From Bacillus_BA songklensis (GTDB lineage: Bacteria; Bacillota; Bacilli; Bacillales; Bacillaceae_H): a stretch of 64,000 bases of DNA. Below the pieces are notes generated by a model that worked only from the letters and a program-made list of their open reading frames with translations, searched no databases and was not told the DNA's origin. How positions within the stretch are numbered: position 1 is the first letter of the stretch; each line of letters opens with the position of its first letter. Where the stretch lies: contig NZ_JBHRZT010000020.1 of the NCBI RefSeq assembly GCF_042649685.1, forward strand, positions 1 to 64,000, written 5' to 3'. Below are positions 35,250 to 43,129 of this stretch, piece by piece. The translations under genes and the position numbers were made by a program.

Positions 35250-36404
35250 TTACCCCCTTTTTAAGATTAGAGATTTAACAAAATCTCTTGTTTTTGAATC
35301 TACCTCTTTAATTGTATCCAAGCAAGGATTTTGAACGATAGTATGGCTTTCCAACGCTTCCTGCAGTACATCCTCGATTTGTAAAAAGGTTAATTTCTCT
35401 TTTAAAAACGCATCTACAGCTTCTTCGTTTGCTGCATTCAAAACAGTAGGCATGGTCCCTCCCTGCTTTCCGGCTTCAAATGCAAAGGCTAAGCAGCGAA
35501 AACGCTCAAAATCCATTCTTGAAAAATGCAGCGTGCCTATTTCCCATAAATTCAAACGTTTTGTTTGCGGAAACGCCATGCGTTCTGGATACGTTAAAGC
35601 ATATTGGATGGGCACTCTCATATCAGGGGTTCCCAGTTGGGCAATCACACTTGTGTCCTGAAATTCCACCATAGAATGAATGATGCTTTCTTTATGTAAT
35701 ACAACGTCTATTTTTTCGTATGGCATTTGAAATAACCAGTGTGCTTCGATGACTTCCAATCCCTTATTCATCATCGTTGCCGAGTCGATGGTAATTTTAG
35801 CTCCCATTGACCAATTCGGATGGTTGAGTGCCTGCGAAACTGTTACACCTTCTAACTCTTCCCGCCGTTTATCACGAAAACTTCCACCGGAAGCAGTTAA
35901 AATGATACGTTCAATCGCCTTTTCTCGTTCCCCCTGCAAACATTGATAAATGGCAGAATGTTCACTGTCTACAGGCAAAATGGAAACTTCGTATTTTGAC
36001 GCGGTTTCCATCACGATATGGCCAGCGGTTACAAGCGTCTCCTTATTGGCTAAGGCGATCGTTTTCCCAAGCTTAATAGCTTCAAGCGTCGGAACTAATC
36101 CCACACTCCCAACGACTGCCGTGACGACTATATCGGCATCTGGATGGGAAACCACTTCTATTAATCCCTCTTCGTCATATACAAAACTAATATGGTCAAA
36201 CTCCAAATTTAATGCATCTCTATCTTCTTTTTTTAAAACAGAAACGACCTTCGGCGAAAACTCTTTGATAATCTTTTTAGCTTCCTCGATATTTTGTCCA
36301 ATAGACATGGATACTAACTGAAACTGTTCAGGGTGCAATCGAATAACATCCAATGTTTGCTGTCCAATGGACCCTGTGGCACCTAATAAAGCAATACGTT
36401 TCAA
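35250..36404 (-). CDS. dxr: 1-deoxy-D-xylulose-5-phosphate reductoisomerase Dxr
   Basis: Dxr makes 2-C-methyl-erythritol 4-phosphate in the MEP isoprenoid pathway, feeding UppS downstream. 384 residues: NADPH-binding LGATGSIGQQTLDVI at the N-terminus, ANKETLVTAGHIV, metal-binding PVDSEHSAIYQCL, SGGSFRD, and NHPNWSMGAKITIDSATMMNKGLEVIEAHWLF. Sits between cdsA and rasP as in B. subtilis. Confidence 0.97.
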   Translation of the reverse strand: MKRIALLGATGSIGQQTLDVIRLHPEQFQLVSMSIGQNIEEAKKIIKEFSPKVVSVLKKEDRDALNLEFDHISFVYDEEGLIEVVSHPDADIVVTAVVGSVGLVPTLEAIKLGKTIALANKETLVTAGHIVMETASKYEVSILPVDSEHSAIYQCLQGEREKAIERIILTASGGSFRDKRREELEGVTVSQALNHPNWSMGAKITIDSATMMNKGLEVIEAHWLFQMPYEKIDVVLHKESIIHSMVEFQDTSVIAQLGTPDMRVPIQYALTYPERMAFPQTKRLNLWEIGTLHFSRMDFERFRCLAFAFEAGKQGGTMPTVLNAANEEAVDAFLKEKLTFLQIEDVLQEALESHTIVQNPCLDTIKEVDSKTRDFVKSLILKRG

Positions 36405-36435
36405 TCTCTTTCACTCCTATTAACATTCAGCGACT

Positions 36436-37224
36436 TTAAAACATCATCAAGAAATACAGAATAGGCCACACAAACAGTAAACTGTCGAAGCGATCTAAAA
36501 TACCGCCGTGTCCAGGTAAGATTCTCCCTGAGTCTTTGACCCCGTAATGACGTTTGAAGGCTGATTCAACTAAATCCCCCACTTGTCCAAATACAGATAG
36601 CACAACTGCTATAATCAGCAGTTGTATGATGGACTCTTCGACCGGGGCGAACAGTTGGAATATAACGGCAACTAAAATGGCACATCCCACACCACCAAGA
36701 GAACCTTCTATTGTTTTATTGGGACTAATCTCAGGCCAAAGTTTGTTTTTTCCCATAGCGCGGCCGATAAAATAAGCACCAGAGTCAGTCGCCCAAATGA
36801 TAAACAGAGCAAAAAACACATAGACCAGACCAATCTGACGTATTTCAATGAAATAGTAAAAACCCATTCCGACATAAATGGTGGCCAGCATAACGAAGGC
36901 CGCGTCATCAAACGTAAACTTATTTTTAATCAATACTGTATACGTGAGCAGCAGCAATACCGCAAATAGAGCGATTTCCACCTTGTAATCGCTAAACATG
37001 ATTAAGACTGAATCACTTCTTCTCGGAATAAGAAAAACCCATAAAAGGACAAGACTTAAAAAGCCAGGAAAAGAAAATAAATCAATTTTTTTCATCCTCA
37101 ACAGCTCAAGGACTCCTATCGTTCCGAGGAGATAAACAAGCAAAGTAAACGGTAGTCTACCGTAAAAAACAATTGGTAAAAAGACCGCTGCCGCGACGAC
37201 AGCCGTTATAATCCTTTGTTTCAT
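36436..37224 (-). CDS. cdsA: Phosphatidate cytidylyltransferase CdsA
   Basis: CdsA makes CDP-diacylglycerol, the common precursor of membrane phospholipids. 262 residues, mostly membrane-embedded (seven to eight hydrophobic helices), ending with the family signature SAFKRHYGVKDSGRILPGHGGILDRFDS. The gene follows uppS after a 141-bp gap with a large hairpin and precedes dxr by 31 bases. Confidence 0.96.
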   Translation of the reverse strand: MKQRIITAVVAAAVFLPIVFYGRLPFTLLVYLLGTIGVLELLRMKKIDLFSFPGFLSLVLLWVFLIPRRSDSVLIMFSDYKVEIALFAVLLLLTYTVLIKNKFTFDDAAFVMLATIYVGMGFYYFIEIRQIGLVYVFFALFIIWATDSGAYFIGRAMGKNKLWPEISPNKTIEGSLGGVGCAILVAVIFQLFAPVEESIIQLLIIAVVLSVFGQVGDLVESAFKRHYGVKDSGRILPGHGGILDRFDSLLFVWPILYFLMMF

Positions 37225-37247
37225 CTTCTATTCAACATCCTTTTATC

Positions 37248-37308
37248 CGGCTCTAAGAGGCGGTAAACATTTGTTTTTTCAAGTGGAGATAACCGCCCGT
37301 AAGAGCCG
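37248..37308 (-). repeat. 61-nt stem-loop between uppS and cdsA
   Basis: CGGCTCT pairs with AGAGCCG and, after a 4-nt internal loop on each side, GGCGGT pairs with ACCGCC; the apical loop contains CATTTG/CAAGTG. No U-tract follows on the minus strand. It is more elaborate than a terminator and lies 24 bases before the cdsA start. Confidence 0.55.
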
Positions 37309-37365
37309 ATTAGTTCAACTAACTATCAATAGGCAACAAGACTCCCTACTAATAGAAGTTTCACT

Positions 37366-38148
37366 TTATATCCCTCCAAAACGACGACCTCTGTTTTGAA
37401 AATCTTCAATCGCTTCCACAAAGTCCTCTTCTCCAAAATCCGGCCATAAGGTATCTGTGAACCAAAACTCTGTATAAGCCAGCTGCCAAAGCATAAAGTT
37501 ACTTAATCTCAGTTCGCCGCTCGTGCGAATTAAAAGATCCGGATCAGGCAGCTCCTTGCTCATTAAATAGGACGAGAAGCAATCTTCATTGATATCATCG
37601 AGCTTAAGATTATTTTGCTCATAATCGGCTATTATTTTTTTTATGCCTTCTACCATTTCGTAACGGCTTCCATAATTCAAGGCAAAATTTAAAATCAAGC
37701 CGGTATTATTCTTTGTTTCGTTCATTGCCTTTTCTACGGCACGCAGTGTGTGAGACGGAAGCTCATCTTTATTTCCCATGATACGCACTTGAACATTTTC
37801 TTCAATGAGTTCAGGCAGAAATGTTCCTAAAAATTCCTCCGGCAGCTTCATAAGAAAATCGACCTCCATTTTCGGCCTTTTCCAGTTCTCTGTCGAAAAT
37901 GCGTATAGAGTCAATGCTTTCACGCCAAGTTCGTTCGCCACTTTTGTGATACGGCGAACAACTTTCATGCCCTCATGATGTCCCATTATTCTAGGAAGGG
38001 AGCGTTTTTGGGCCCAGCGCCCGTTTCCATCCATAATGATGGCGATATGATTGGGAATTTCGTAATTAAGCAATTCTTTTTTTCTGTCGCTTAAAGGCCT
38101 CTCACCTATTTGTTCCTCTTTCTTCCAACGTTGAAATTTTTTTAGCAT
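37366..38148 (-). CDS. uppS: Isoprenyl transferase UppS
   Basis: UppS condenses FPP with eight IPP units to make undecaprenyl diphosphate, the carrier lipid for peptidoglycan and wall polymers. 260 residues with catalytic Asp40 in HIAIIMDGNGRW, GHHEGMKV, TLYAFSTENWKRP, and the C-terminal RTSGELRLSNFMLWQLAYTE and FQNRGRRFGGI. Membrane-associated cytosolic enzyme; genes for its product pathway (dxr) and for phospholipid synthesis (cdsA) follow. Confidence 0.97.
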   Translation of the reverse strand: MLKKFQRWKKEEQIGERPLSDRKKELLNYEIPNHIAIIMDGNGRWAQKRSLPRIMGHHEGMKVVRRITKVANELGVKALTLYAFSTENWKRPKMEVDFLMKLPEEFLGTFLPELIEENVQVRIMGNKDELPSHTLRAVEKAMNETKNNTGLILNFALNYGSRYEMVEGIKKIIADYEQNNLKLDDINEDCFSSYLMSKELPDPDLLIRTSGELRLSNFMLWQLAYTEFWFTDTLWPDFGEEDFVEAIEDFQNRGRRFGGI

Positions 38149-38374
38149 CTAAAGGTCCCCCGTTATGCAACTATCGTAAATTCAGAAAAAGATTCCTTCA
38201 ACACACAGGACGTGCTTACGAAGACTCGGGATTTACAGAATGCATCATCAAAGACGCTCCCGCAAGATGCCTAGGGCTGCGGCGTTCCTGACAGGACGTC
38301 GCATTCTTAGCCTTCGACCTTTAACTATCCGTTATGTGATGAGCATCGTTCTTTTTCTTACTTTACATTATTAA
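38149..38374 (-). other. Structured, locally GC-rich spacer between frr and uppS
   Basis: No gene was found in this spacer. It is more GC-rich than neighbouring spacers and carries the 9-mer ACAGGACGT twice (38205-38213 and 38293-38301) plus an imperfect hairpin GCGGCGTTCCTG/CAGGACGTCGC at 38281-38304. It may be a dispersed intergenic repeat or contain the uppS promoter. I could not assign a function. Confidence 0.4.
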
Positions 38375-38404
38375 CAAAAAAACCCCCTGTAAACAATAGA
38401 GGGT
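38375..38404 (-). terminator. Intrinsic terminator of frr
   Basis: The minus-strand stem ACCCTC/GGGGGT (one G-U pair) with an 11-nt loop is followed by TTTTTTT. It lies 31 bases after the frr stop and probably ends the pyrH-frr unit. Confidence 0.8.
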
Positions 38405-38434
38405 CTTTTACATAATATTTTACAGTGAAAAAGA

Positions 38435-38992
38435 TTAAACTTCCATGATTTCTTTTTCTTTATCTTTTGTAATGCTGTCGATTTTCGCAATATGCTCGTC
38501 AGTCAGCTTTTGCACATCTTCACCGTAGCCTTTAACATCATCTGCCGTAATTTCACCGTTTTTCTCTAATTTTTTCAAATCATCGTTTGCATCACGACGG
38601 ATGTTACGAACAGCTACTTTTGCATCTTCAGAATACTTTTTAACAACTTTCACAAGCTCACGGCGGCGTTCTTCTGTTAACGCTGGAATGGCAATGCGGA
38701 TAACTGAGCCGTCATTTGTAGGATTAAGGCCAAGGTCAGATTTTAAGATTGCCTTTTCAACTTCGCCTAATTGAGACTTATCGTAAGGCTGAACCACTAA
38801 TAAGCGAGCTTCAGGAACGCTGATCGATGCTAATTGGTTAATTGGAGTTGGAGCACCGTAATAATCAACTGTTACCCTTTCAAGTAAAGATGGATTAGCA
38901 CGACCGGCACGCACTGTTGATAATTCACGTGTATATGCTTTGATCGCTTTTTCCATTTTTTCTTTTGCGCTTTGTAATACTTGTTTTGGCAT
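38435..38992 (-). CDS. frr: Ribosome recycling factor Frr
   Basis: RRF splits post-termination ribosomes with EF-G. 185 residues of alpha-helical coiled coil with AGRANPSLLERVTVDYYGAPTPINQLASISVPEARLL at the domain boundary and the C-terminal DEHIAKIDSITKDKEKEIMEV. It begins 2 bases after the pyrH stop, indicating coupled translation. Confidence 0.98.
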   Translation of the reverse strand: MPKQVLQSAKEKMEKAIKAYTRELSTVRAGRANPSLLERVTVDYYGAPTPINQLASISVPEARLLVVQPYDKSQLGEVEKAILKSDLGLNPTNDGSVIRIAIPALTEERRRELVKVVKKYSEDAKVAVRNIRRDANDDLKKLEKNGEITADDVKGYGEDVQKLTDEHIAKIDSITKDKEKEIMEV

Positions 38993-38994
38993 GT

Positions 38995-39717
38995 TTATTT
39001 CCCCCTTACAATTGTTCCGATATTTTCGCCTAAAACAGCGCGTTTAATGTTTCCTTCTTCCATAATGGAGAAGACAATTAAAGGAATATGATTATCCATA
39101 CATAATGAAGAAGCTGTAGAATCCATGACAGCCAACCCTTCTTTTAATACATCAATATAAGATAATGAGTCGTATTTCACTGCATCAGGCACTTTAGCCG
39201 GGTCAGCGTTGTAAACGCCGTCTACATTATTTTTCGCCATTAAAATCACATCGGCTTCAATTTCCGCGGCACGAAGAGCCGCAGTTGTATCCGTAGAAAA
39301 ATAAGGATTCCCTGTACCAGCCGCAAAAATGACCACGCGTTTTTTCTCCAAATGACGAATTGCTTTGCGTCTTATGTATGGCTCTGCTACCTGGCGCATT
39401 TCAATCGATGTTTGCACGCGAGATTCCACACCGAAATTCTCTAAGCTGTCTTGAAGAGCCAATGAGTTCATGACTGTTGCGAGCATTCCCATATAGTCCG
39501 CTGTTGCACGATCCATACCCATTTCACTGCCGATTTTGCCGCGCCAAATGTTACCGCCGCCTACAACAACTGCTACTTCAACGCCAAGCTCTTGAATCTC
39601 CTTTACTTGCTTTGCGATTGATTTAATGATTTCCGGATTGATTCCAAAGCCTTGTTTTCCCGCTAGCGCTTCCCCGCTCAGCTTTAACACGATTCGTTTG
39701 TACTTAGCATTACTCAT
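38995..39717 (-). CDS. pyrH: UMP kinase PyrH
   Basis: PyrH phosphorylates UMP to UDP; it is the bacterial hexameric kinase of the amino-acid-kinase fold. 240 residues with YKRIVLKLSGEALAG, VAVVVGGGNIWRG, DRATADYMGMLATVMN, and the C-terminal GTIV. Follows tsf across a strong terminator and has GGAGG before its ATG. Confidence 0.98.
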   Translation of the reverse strand: MSNAKYKRIVLKLSGEALAGKQGFGINPEIIKSIAKQVKEIQELGVEVAVVVGGGNIWRGKIGSEMGMDRATADYMGMLATVMNSLALQDSLENFGVESRVQTSIEMRQVAEPYIRRKAIRHLEKKRVVIFAAGTGNPYFSTDTTAALRAAEIEADVILMAKNNVDGVYNADPAKVPDAVKYDSLSYIDVLKEGLAVMDSTASSLCMDNHIPLIVFSIMEEGNIKRAVLGENIGTIVRGK

Positions 39718-39759
39718 GAATAAACCTCCATCGTCATGAATGCAAAACGCATTTTTTCA

Positions 39760-39800
39760 AAAACAGGGAACACATGGTCAAACACTGTGTTCCCTGTTTT
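39760..39800 (-). terminator. Intrinsic terminator of tsf
   Basis: A 15-bp perfect stem (AAAACAGGGAACACA at 39760-39774 with 39786-39800) whose minus-strand 3' side ends in TTTTT. It starts 18 bases after the tsf stop. Confidence 0.88.
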
Positions 39801-39817
39801 ATTAAGCTATGTTAGTC

Positions 39818-40699
39818 TTATTTTTTAACCTGGCTCATTACTTCTTCAGCGAAGTTGTCTTGACGTTTTTCGATACCTTCACCTACTTCGTAACGAACGA
39901 AAGTTTTAACAGTTGCGCCTTTAGATTCAACGAATTGACGAACTTTTTGGTCTGGGTTTTTAACGAAAGATTGGTCTAGTAAGCAAATGTCTTCGAAGAA
40001 TTTGCTTAAACGGCCTTCTACCATTTTCGCAACGATGTTTTCAGGTTTACCTTCGTTAAGAGCTTGTTGAGTTAATACTTCACGCTCACGCTGTGTTTCT
40101 TCTGCAGAAACTTGGTCACGGGAAACGTATTTAGGGTTGATTGCTGCGATATGCATTGATACATCTTTAGCAGCGGCTTCATCAGTTGTACCTTCTAGTA
40201 CAGTTAATACTGCGATACGGCCGCCCATGTGTAAGTAAGCGCCAAATGCATCAGCATCTGTTTTTGATAGAATTTCGAAGCGACGAAGAGATAACTTCTC
40301 ACCAATTTTTGCGATTGCGTTGTTGATGTGCTCTTGAACAGTTGAACCGTTGTCCATTTTTTGTTCTAACGCTTCTTCAACAGTAGCAGGCTTGTGTGCT
40401 AAAAGATGAGCAGCTAATTCTTTTGTTAATTGTACGAAACCTTCGTTTTTCGCAACGAAGTCGGTCTCAGAGTTTACTTCCAAGATAACAGCGTCGTTGC
40501 CGGAAACTTCGATAACCGCTAAACCTTCCGCAGCGATACGGTCAGCTTTTTTTGCAGCTTTTGCGATACCTTTTTCACGAAGGTAGTCAATAGCTTTTTC
40601 CATGTCACCGTTAGTTTCAGTTAATGCTTTTTTGCAATCCATCATACCAGCGCCAGTTTTTTCACGTAACTCTTTTACCATTTGTGCAGTAATTGCCAT
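39818..40699 (-). CDS. tsf: Elongation factor Ts
   Basis: EF-Ts is the nucleotide exchange factor for EF-Tu. 293 residues: N-terminal UBA-like domain (AQMVKELREKTGAGMMDCKKAL), the TDFVAKNEGF motif at the EF-Tu contact, and dimerisation domains ending VEGRLSKFFEDICLLDQSFVKN. Cotranscribed with rpsB; a terminator-like hairpin between the two (40752-40791) would reduce read-through. Confidence 0.98.
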   Translation of the reverse strand: MAITAQMVKELREKTGAGMMDCKKALTETNGDMEKAIDYLREKGIAKAAKKADRIAAEGLAVIEVSGNDAVILEVNSETDFVAKNEGFVQLTKELAAHLLAHKPATVEEALEQKMDNGSTVQEHINNAIAKIGEKLSLRRFEILSKTDADAFGAYLHMGGRIAVLTVLEGTTDEAAAKDVSMHIAAINPKYVSRDQVSAEETQREREVLTQQALNEGKPENIVAKMVEGRLSKFFEDICLLDQSFVKNPDQKVRQFVESKGATVKTFVRYEVGEGIEKRQDNFAEEVMSQVKK

Positions 40700-40751
40700 G
40701 TTTAAGTTCCTCCTTAGTGGATTATGTATATAAAAGTGATGAATCTTTCTT

Positions 40752-40791
40752 AAAAAAAGGTGATAAAAGGCTATCCCCTCTTATCACCTTT
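40752..40791 (-). terminator. Intrinsic terminator/attenuator between rpsB and tsf
   Basis: AAAGGTGATAA and TTATCACCTTT pair (11 bp) and on the minus strand TTTTTTT follows. No promoter was found between it and tsf, so it likely allows partial read-through and sets the rpsB:tsf ratio. Confidence 0.8.
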
Positions 40792-40797
40792 CGTTCA

Positions 40798-41514
40798 TTA
40801 AGCAGTAGTTGTTTCAGTTGCTGCTGTTTCTTCACCTTGTTTAGCTTCCAAAATTGCATCGGCGATTTTAGAAGTTAAAAGCTTAACAGCGCGGATTGCA
40901 TCATCGTTTGCAGGGATAACATAATCGATTTCGTCTGGATCGCAGTTTGTATCAACGATACCAACGATAGGAATGTTTAATTTTTTCGCTTCAGCCACTG
41001 CAATGCGCTCTTTGCGAGGGTCGATGATGAATAATGCATCTGGAAGCTGCTTCATATCTTTGATACCGCCTAAGAACTTCTCAAGACGCTCTAATTCTTT
41101 CTTAAGCTGAACAACTTCTTTTTTAGGTAAAACATCAAAAGTGCCGTCTTCTTGCATTTTTTCAATGTCTTTTAGACGTTTGATACGCTTTTGAATGGTT
41201 TCGAAGTTTGTTAAAGTACCACCTAACCAGCGTTGGTTTACAAAGTACATACCTGAACGCTCAGCTTCTTCTTTAACAGAATCTTGAGCTTGTTTTTTCG
41301 TACCAACGAAAAGCATAGTGCCGTTGTTAGCAGCGAGCTCTTTTACGAAGTTGTACGCTTCTTCTACTTTTTTCACAGTTTTTTGAAGGTCAATGATGTA
41401 GATACCATTGCGCTCTGTGAAAATGTATTTTTTCATTTTTGGGTTCCAACGGCGTGTTTGGTGACCGAAGTGAACACCAGCTTCAAGTAATTGTTTCATT
41501 GAAATTACTGACAT
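40798..41514 (-). CDS. rpsB: 30S ribosomal protein S2 RpsB
   Basis: S2 binds late to the 30S subunit. 238 residues starting MSVISMKQLLEAGVHFGHQTRRWNPKM, with YIFTERNGIYIIDLQKT, RWLGGTLTNF and PDALFIIDPRKE; acidic/Thr-rich C-terminal tail. Strong promoter (41630-41658) and a ~110-nt leader precede it; SD is AGGAGG. Confidence 0.98.
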   Translation of the reverse strand: MSVISMKQLLEAGVHFGHQTRRWNPKMKKYIFTERNGIYIIDLQKTVKKVEEAYNFVKELAANNGTMLFVGTKKQAQDSVKEEAERSGMYFVNQRWLGGTLTNFETIQKRIKRLKDIEKMQEDGTFDVLPKKEVVQLKKELERLEKFLGGIKDMKQLPDALFIIDPRKERIAVAEAKKLNIPIVGIVDTNCDPDEIDYVIPANDDAIRAVKLLTSKIADAILEAKQGEETAATETTTA

Positions 41515-41624
41515 GATTCTTCCTCCTAAAATGGTTTTGATTATCCTCCGCTCATTTCATTTTCAGCCAAGACTGCACAGGCAGCACCGTTGTCTGAATC
41601 CATGAACGTGTGTATTAACACCAT
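41515..41624 (-). promoter_or_regulatory. rpsB 5' leader, possible S2 autoregulatory RNA
   Basis: The ~110-nt untranslated leader can fold with TTCAG/CTGAA and TGC/GCA pairings around a region rich in GGTGCTGCC, and has a GTGTTAATACAC hairpin (GTGT/ACAC) near the 5' end. Autoregulation by S2 is known in proteobacteria; here it is only a candidate. Confidence 0.3.
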
Positions 41625-41629
41625 GAACA

Positions 41630-41658
41630 AATATAGCATACTCAAAATTCACAAGCAA
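41630..41658 (-). promoter_or_regulatory. Sigma-A promoter of rpsB
   Basis: Minus-strand -35 TTGCTT (41653-41658), 17-bp spacer, extended -10 TGcTATATT (41630-41635). It begins 7 bases after the swrB stop with no terminator between them. Confidence 0.8.
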
Positions 41659-41665
41659 GTTAAAA

Positions 41666-42229
41666 TTAACGATTCTTGTTGAAAACAAGCAATAATTCGA
41701 TTTCTGTTTTCCCTCTATGTAAATATTTAGCAATTTCTTCTATTGTTAAACCTTCTTTTTGCAACGAAATGGCCATTTTTTTTATTTGCTGTGGTGTGAG
41801 GTCTTTAATGTTTATTTGTTCCAAAAGCAAATGATCATTTTCTTGAATCTTGTTATTCCGAATAAGCGGCCGGCCGTGATTGGCCTCCGATTGATTTTCC
41901 TGCACCTGTGCTCTCAACAAATGCTGAAAATCTTGATCTGTCGGTATACTCACATCTTCAAAGGCCGATCTTTCCTTTTCGGGTGTTTTTTTTATTTTCA
42001 GTTTTGGGGATTGACTCCGTTTTATTTGTTGAAATTTTTGAATGAATTCATCATTTTGTTCTTTCATTTCCATCAAATAAGATGAAACAACCTCTTCTAT
42101 TTCCTTCATCATCGCCGATTGTTTTTGTTCCATTTCTTTTAAGCGTGAAAGGCGTGTATACAAGACGACGATAGATAAAAGAGATAAACCGTGTAACACA
42201 AAACTGCCAATCAGGATCCATGCCAACAT
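41666..42229 (-). CDS. swrB: SwrB (YlxL), swarming/flagellar switch activation protein
   Basis: SwrB is a single-pass membrane protein that helps mature the basal body so the export apparatus becomes active; in B. subtilis it is needed for swarming. 187 residues: an N-terminal membrane segment (about 3-24, WILIGSFVLHGLSLLSIVVLY), a coiled coil (MEQKQSAMMKEIEEVVSSYLMEMKEQNDEF, about 33-62), a low-complexity middle, and a C-terminal helix-turn-helix-like region (LTPQQIKKMAISLQKEGLTIEEIAKYLHRGKTEIELLL). It is the last fla/che gene, 28 bp after sigD. Low conservation apart from the ends, so the call rests largely on position and topology. Confidence 0.88.
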   Translation of the reverse strand: MLAWILIGSFVLHGLSLLSIVVLYTRLSRLKEMEQKQSAMMKEIEEVVSSYLMEMKEQNDEFIQKFQQIKRSQSPKLKIKKTPEKERSAFEDVSIPTDQDFQHLLRAQVQENQSEANHGRPLIRNNKIQENDHLLLEQINIKDLTPQQIKKMAISLQKEGLTIEEIAKYLHRGKTEIELLLVFNKNR

Positions 42230-42257
42230 GTTTTTACCCTCTTACAATTGATCTTCC

Positions 42258-43022
42258 TTACATGATTTTCCCTAAAATGTTCCGCATTTTAAACAATGCC
42301 TTTGAATGAATTTGAGAGATGCGGGAAGTCGACAATCCAAGTACTTGTCCAATCTCTGTAAAAGTCAATTCCTCTTTATAAAACAGAGAAATAACGAGCT
42401 GTTCTTTTTCATTTAATTGGTTGATCACCTCAATGAGCTCACGATACAACTCTTCTCTTAATATGTCTTCTTCTGGTGTTAACGTTTTCTCATCCTTCAA
42501 CGAGAAGGATTGGTTTTCATGGTCTTCCAAATCCTTGGGCTGCTCTTCCATGGACAATATATTTGCAAAAAAACCTTCATTCATCGTTTGAATGACTTCA
42601 TCTTCCGACAAACCCAACTCTCCTGCAATCTCTTTTGTTGTCACACTTCGCAAATATTTCTGCTCTAATCGCTCTGAAGCGGCTTCGATTTTTTTTGCTT
42701 TTTCTCTCGCGCTTCTTGACAGCCAATCTTCTTTACGCAACCCGTCTAAAATCGCGCCGCGTATTCGAAATGAAGCATATGTATCAAACTTTAGTTCTCG
42801 TTCATGGTCGAATTTTTCAAGTGCATCGTATAATCCGACTAACCCTAGGCTGACTAAATCGTCCCGATTTACGCTTTTAGGTAACCCAACCGAAATTCGC
42901 TGAACATGATAATGGACAAGCGGCATGTATGTTTGAACTAATGCGTTGCCTGCATGAGAATCGCGTGAGTGTATCCATTTTTGCCAATATTGTTGTTCAT
43001 CAGTCGTTGACATACGTGACAT
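42258..43022 (-). CDS. sigD: RNA polymerase sigma factor SigD (FliA)
   Basis: SigD directs late flagellar, chemotaxis and autolysin genes. 254 residues with sigma-70 region 2 (VSLGLVGLYDALEKFDHERELKFDTYASFRIRGAILDGLRKEDWLSR), region 3, and region 4 (LTFTEIGQVLGLSTSRISQIHSKALFKMRNIL). The ATG follows AAGGAGAG. Unlike most genes in the operon it is preceded by a 107-bp gap carrying its own candidate promoter and an 18-bp palindrome (43078-43106). Confidence 0.97.
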   Translation of the reverse strand: MSRMSTTDEQQYWQKWIHSRDSHAGNALVQTYMPLVHYHVQRISVGLPKSVNRDDLVSLGLVGLYDALEKFDHERELKFDTYASFRIRGAILDGLRKEDWLSRSAREKAKKIEAASERLEQKYLRSVTTKEIAGELGLSEDEVIQTMNEGFFANILSMEEQPKDLEDHENQSFSLKDEKTLTPEEDILREELYRELIEVINQLNEKEQLVISLFYKEELTFTEIGQVLGLSTSRISQIHSKALFKMRNILGKIM

Positions 43023-43077
43023 AAACTCTCTCCTTCCTCATGCTGACGAATGATGGCTTCCGCCTTAACCATTTCTT

Positions 43078-43106
43078 ATTATAACAAACGATCGTTTGTT
43101 GAATAA
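43078..43106 (-). promoter_or_regulatory. Extended -10 promoter directly upstream of sigD
   Basis: Minus-strand -10 TATAAT (43078-43083) with the TGn extension; the nominal -35 TTATTC (43101-43106, spacer 17) is weak, so use may depend on the extended -10 or an activator. In B. subtilis a minor promoter in front of sigD has been described, consistent with this site. Confidence 0.65.
43083..43100. promoter_or_regulatory. 18-bp perfect palindrome in the sigD promoter spacer
   Basis: AACAAACGATCGTTTGTT is self-complementary over all 18 bases and occupies the region between the -35 and -10 of the sigD promoter. This position is classical for a repressor operator. The cognate regulator is unknown. 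Confidence 0.6.
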
Positions 43107-43129
43107 GCACAGATTTGATTTCTTGATAA

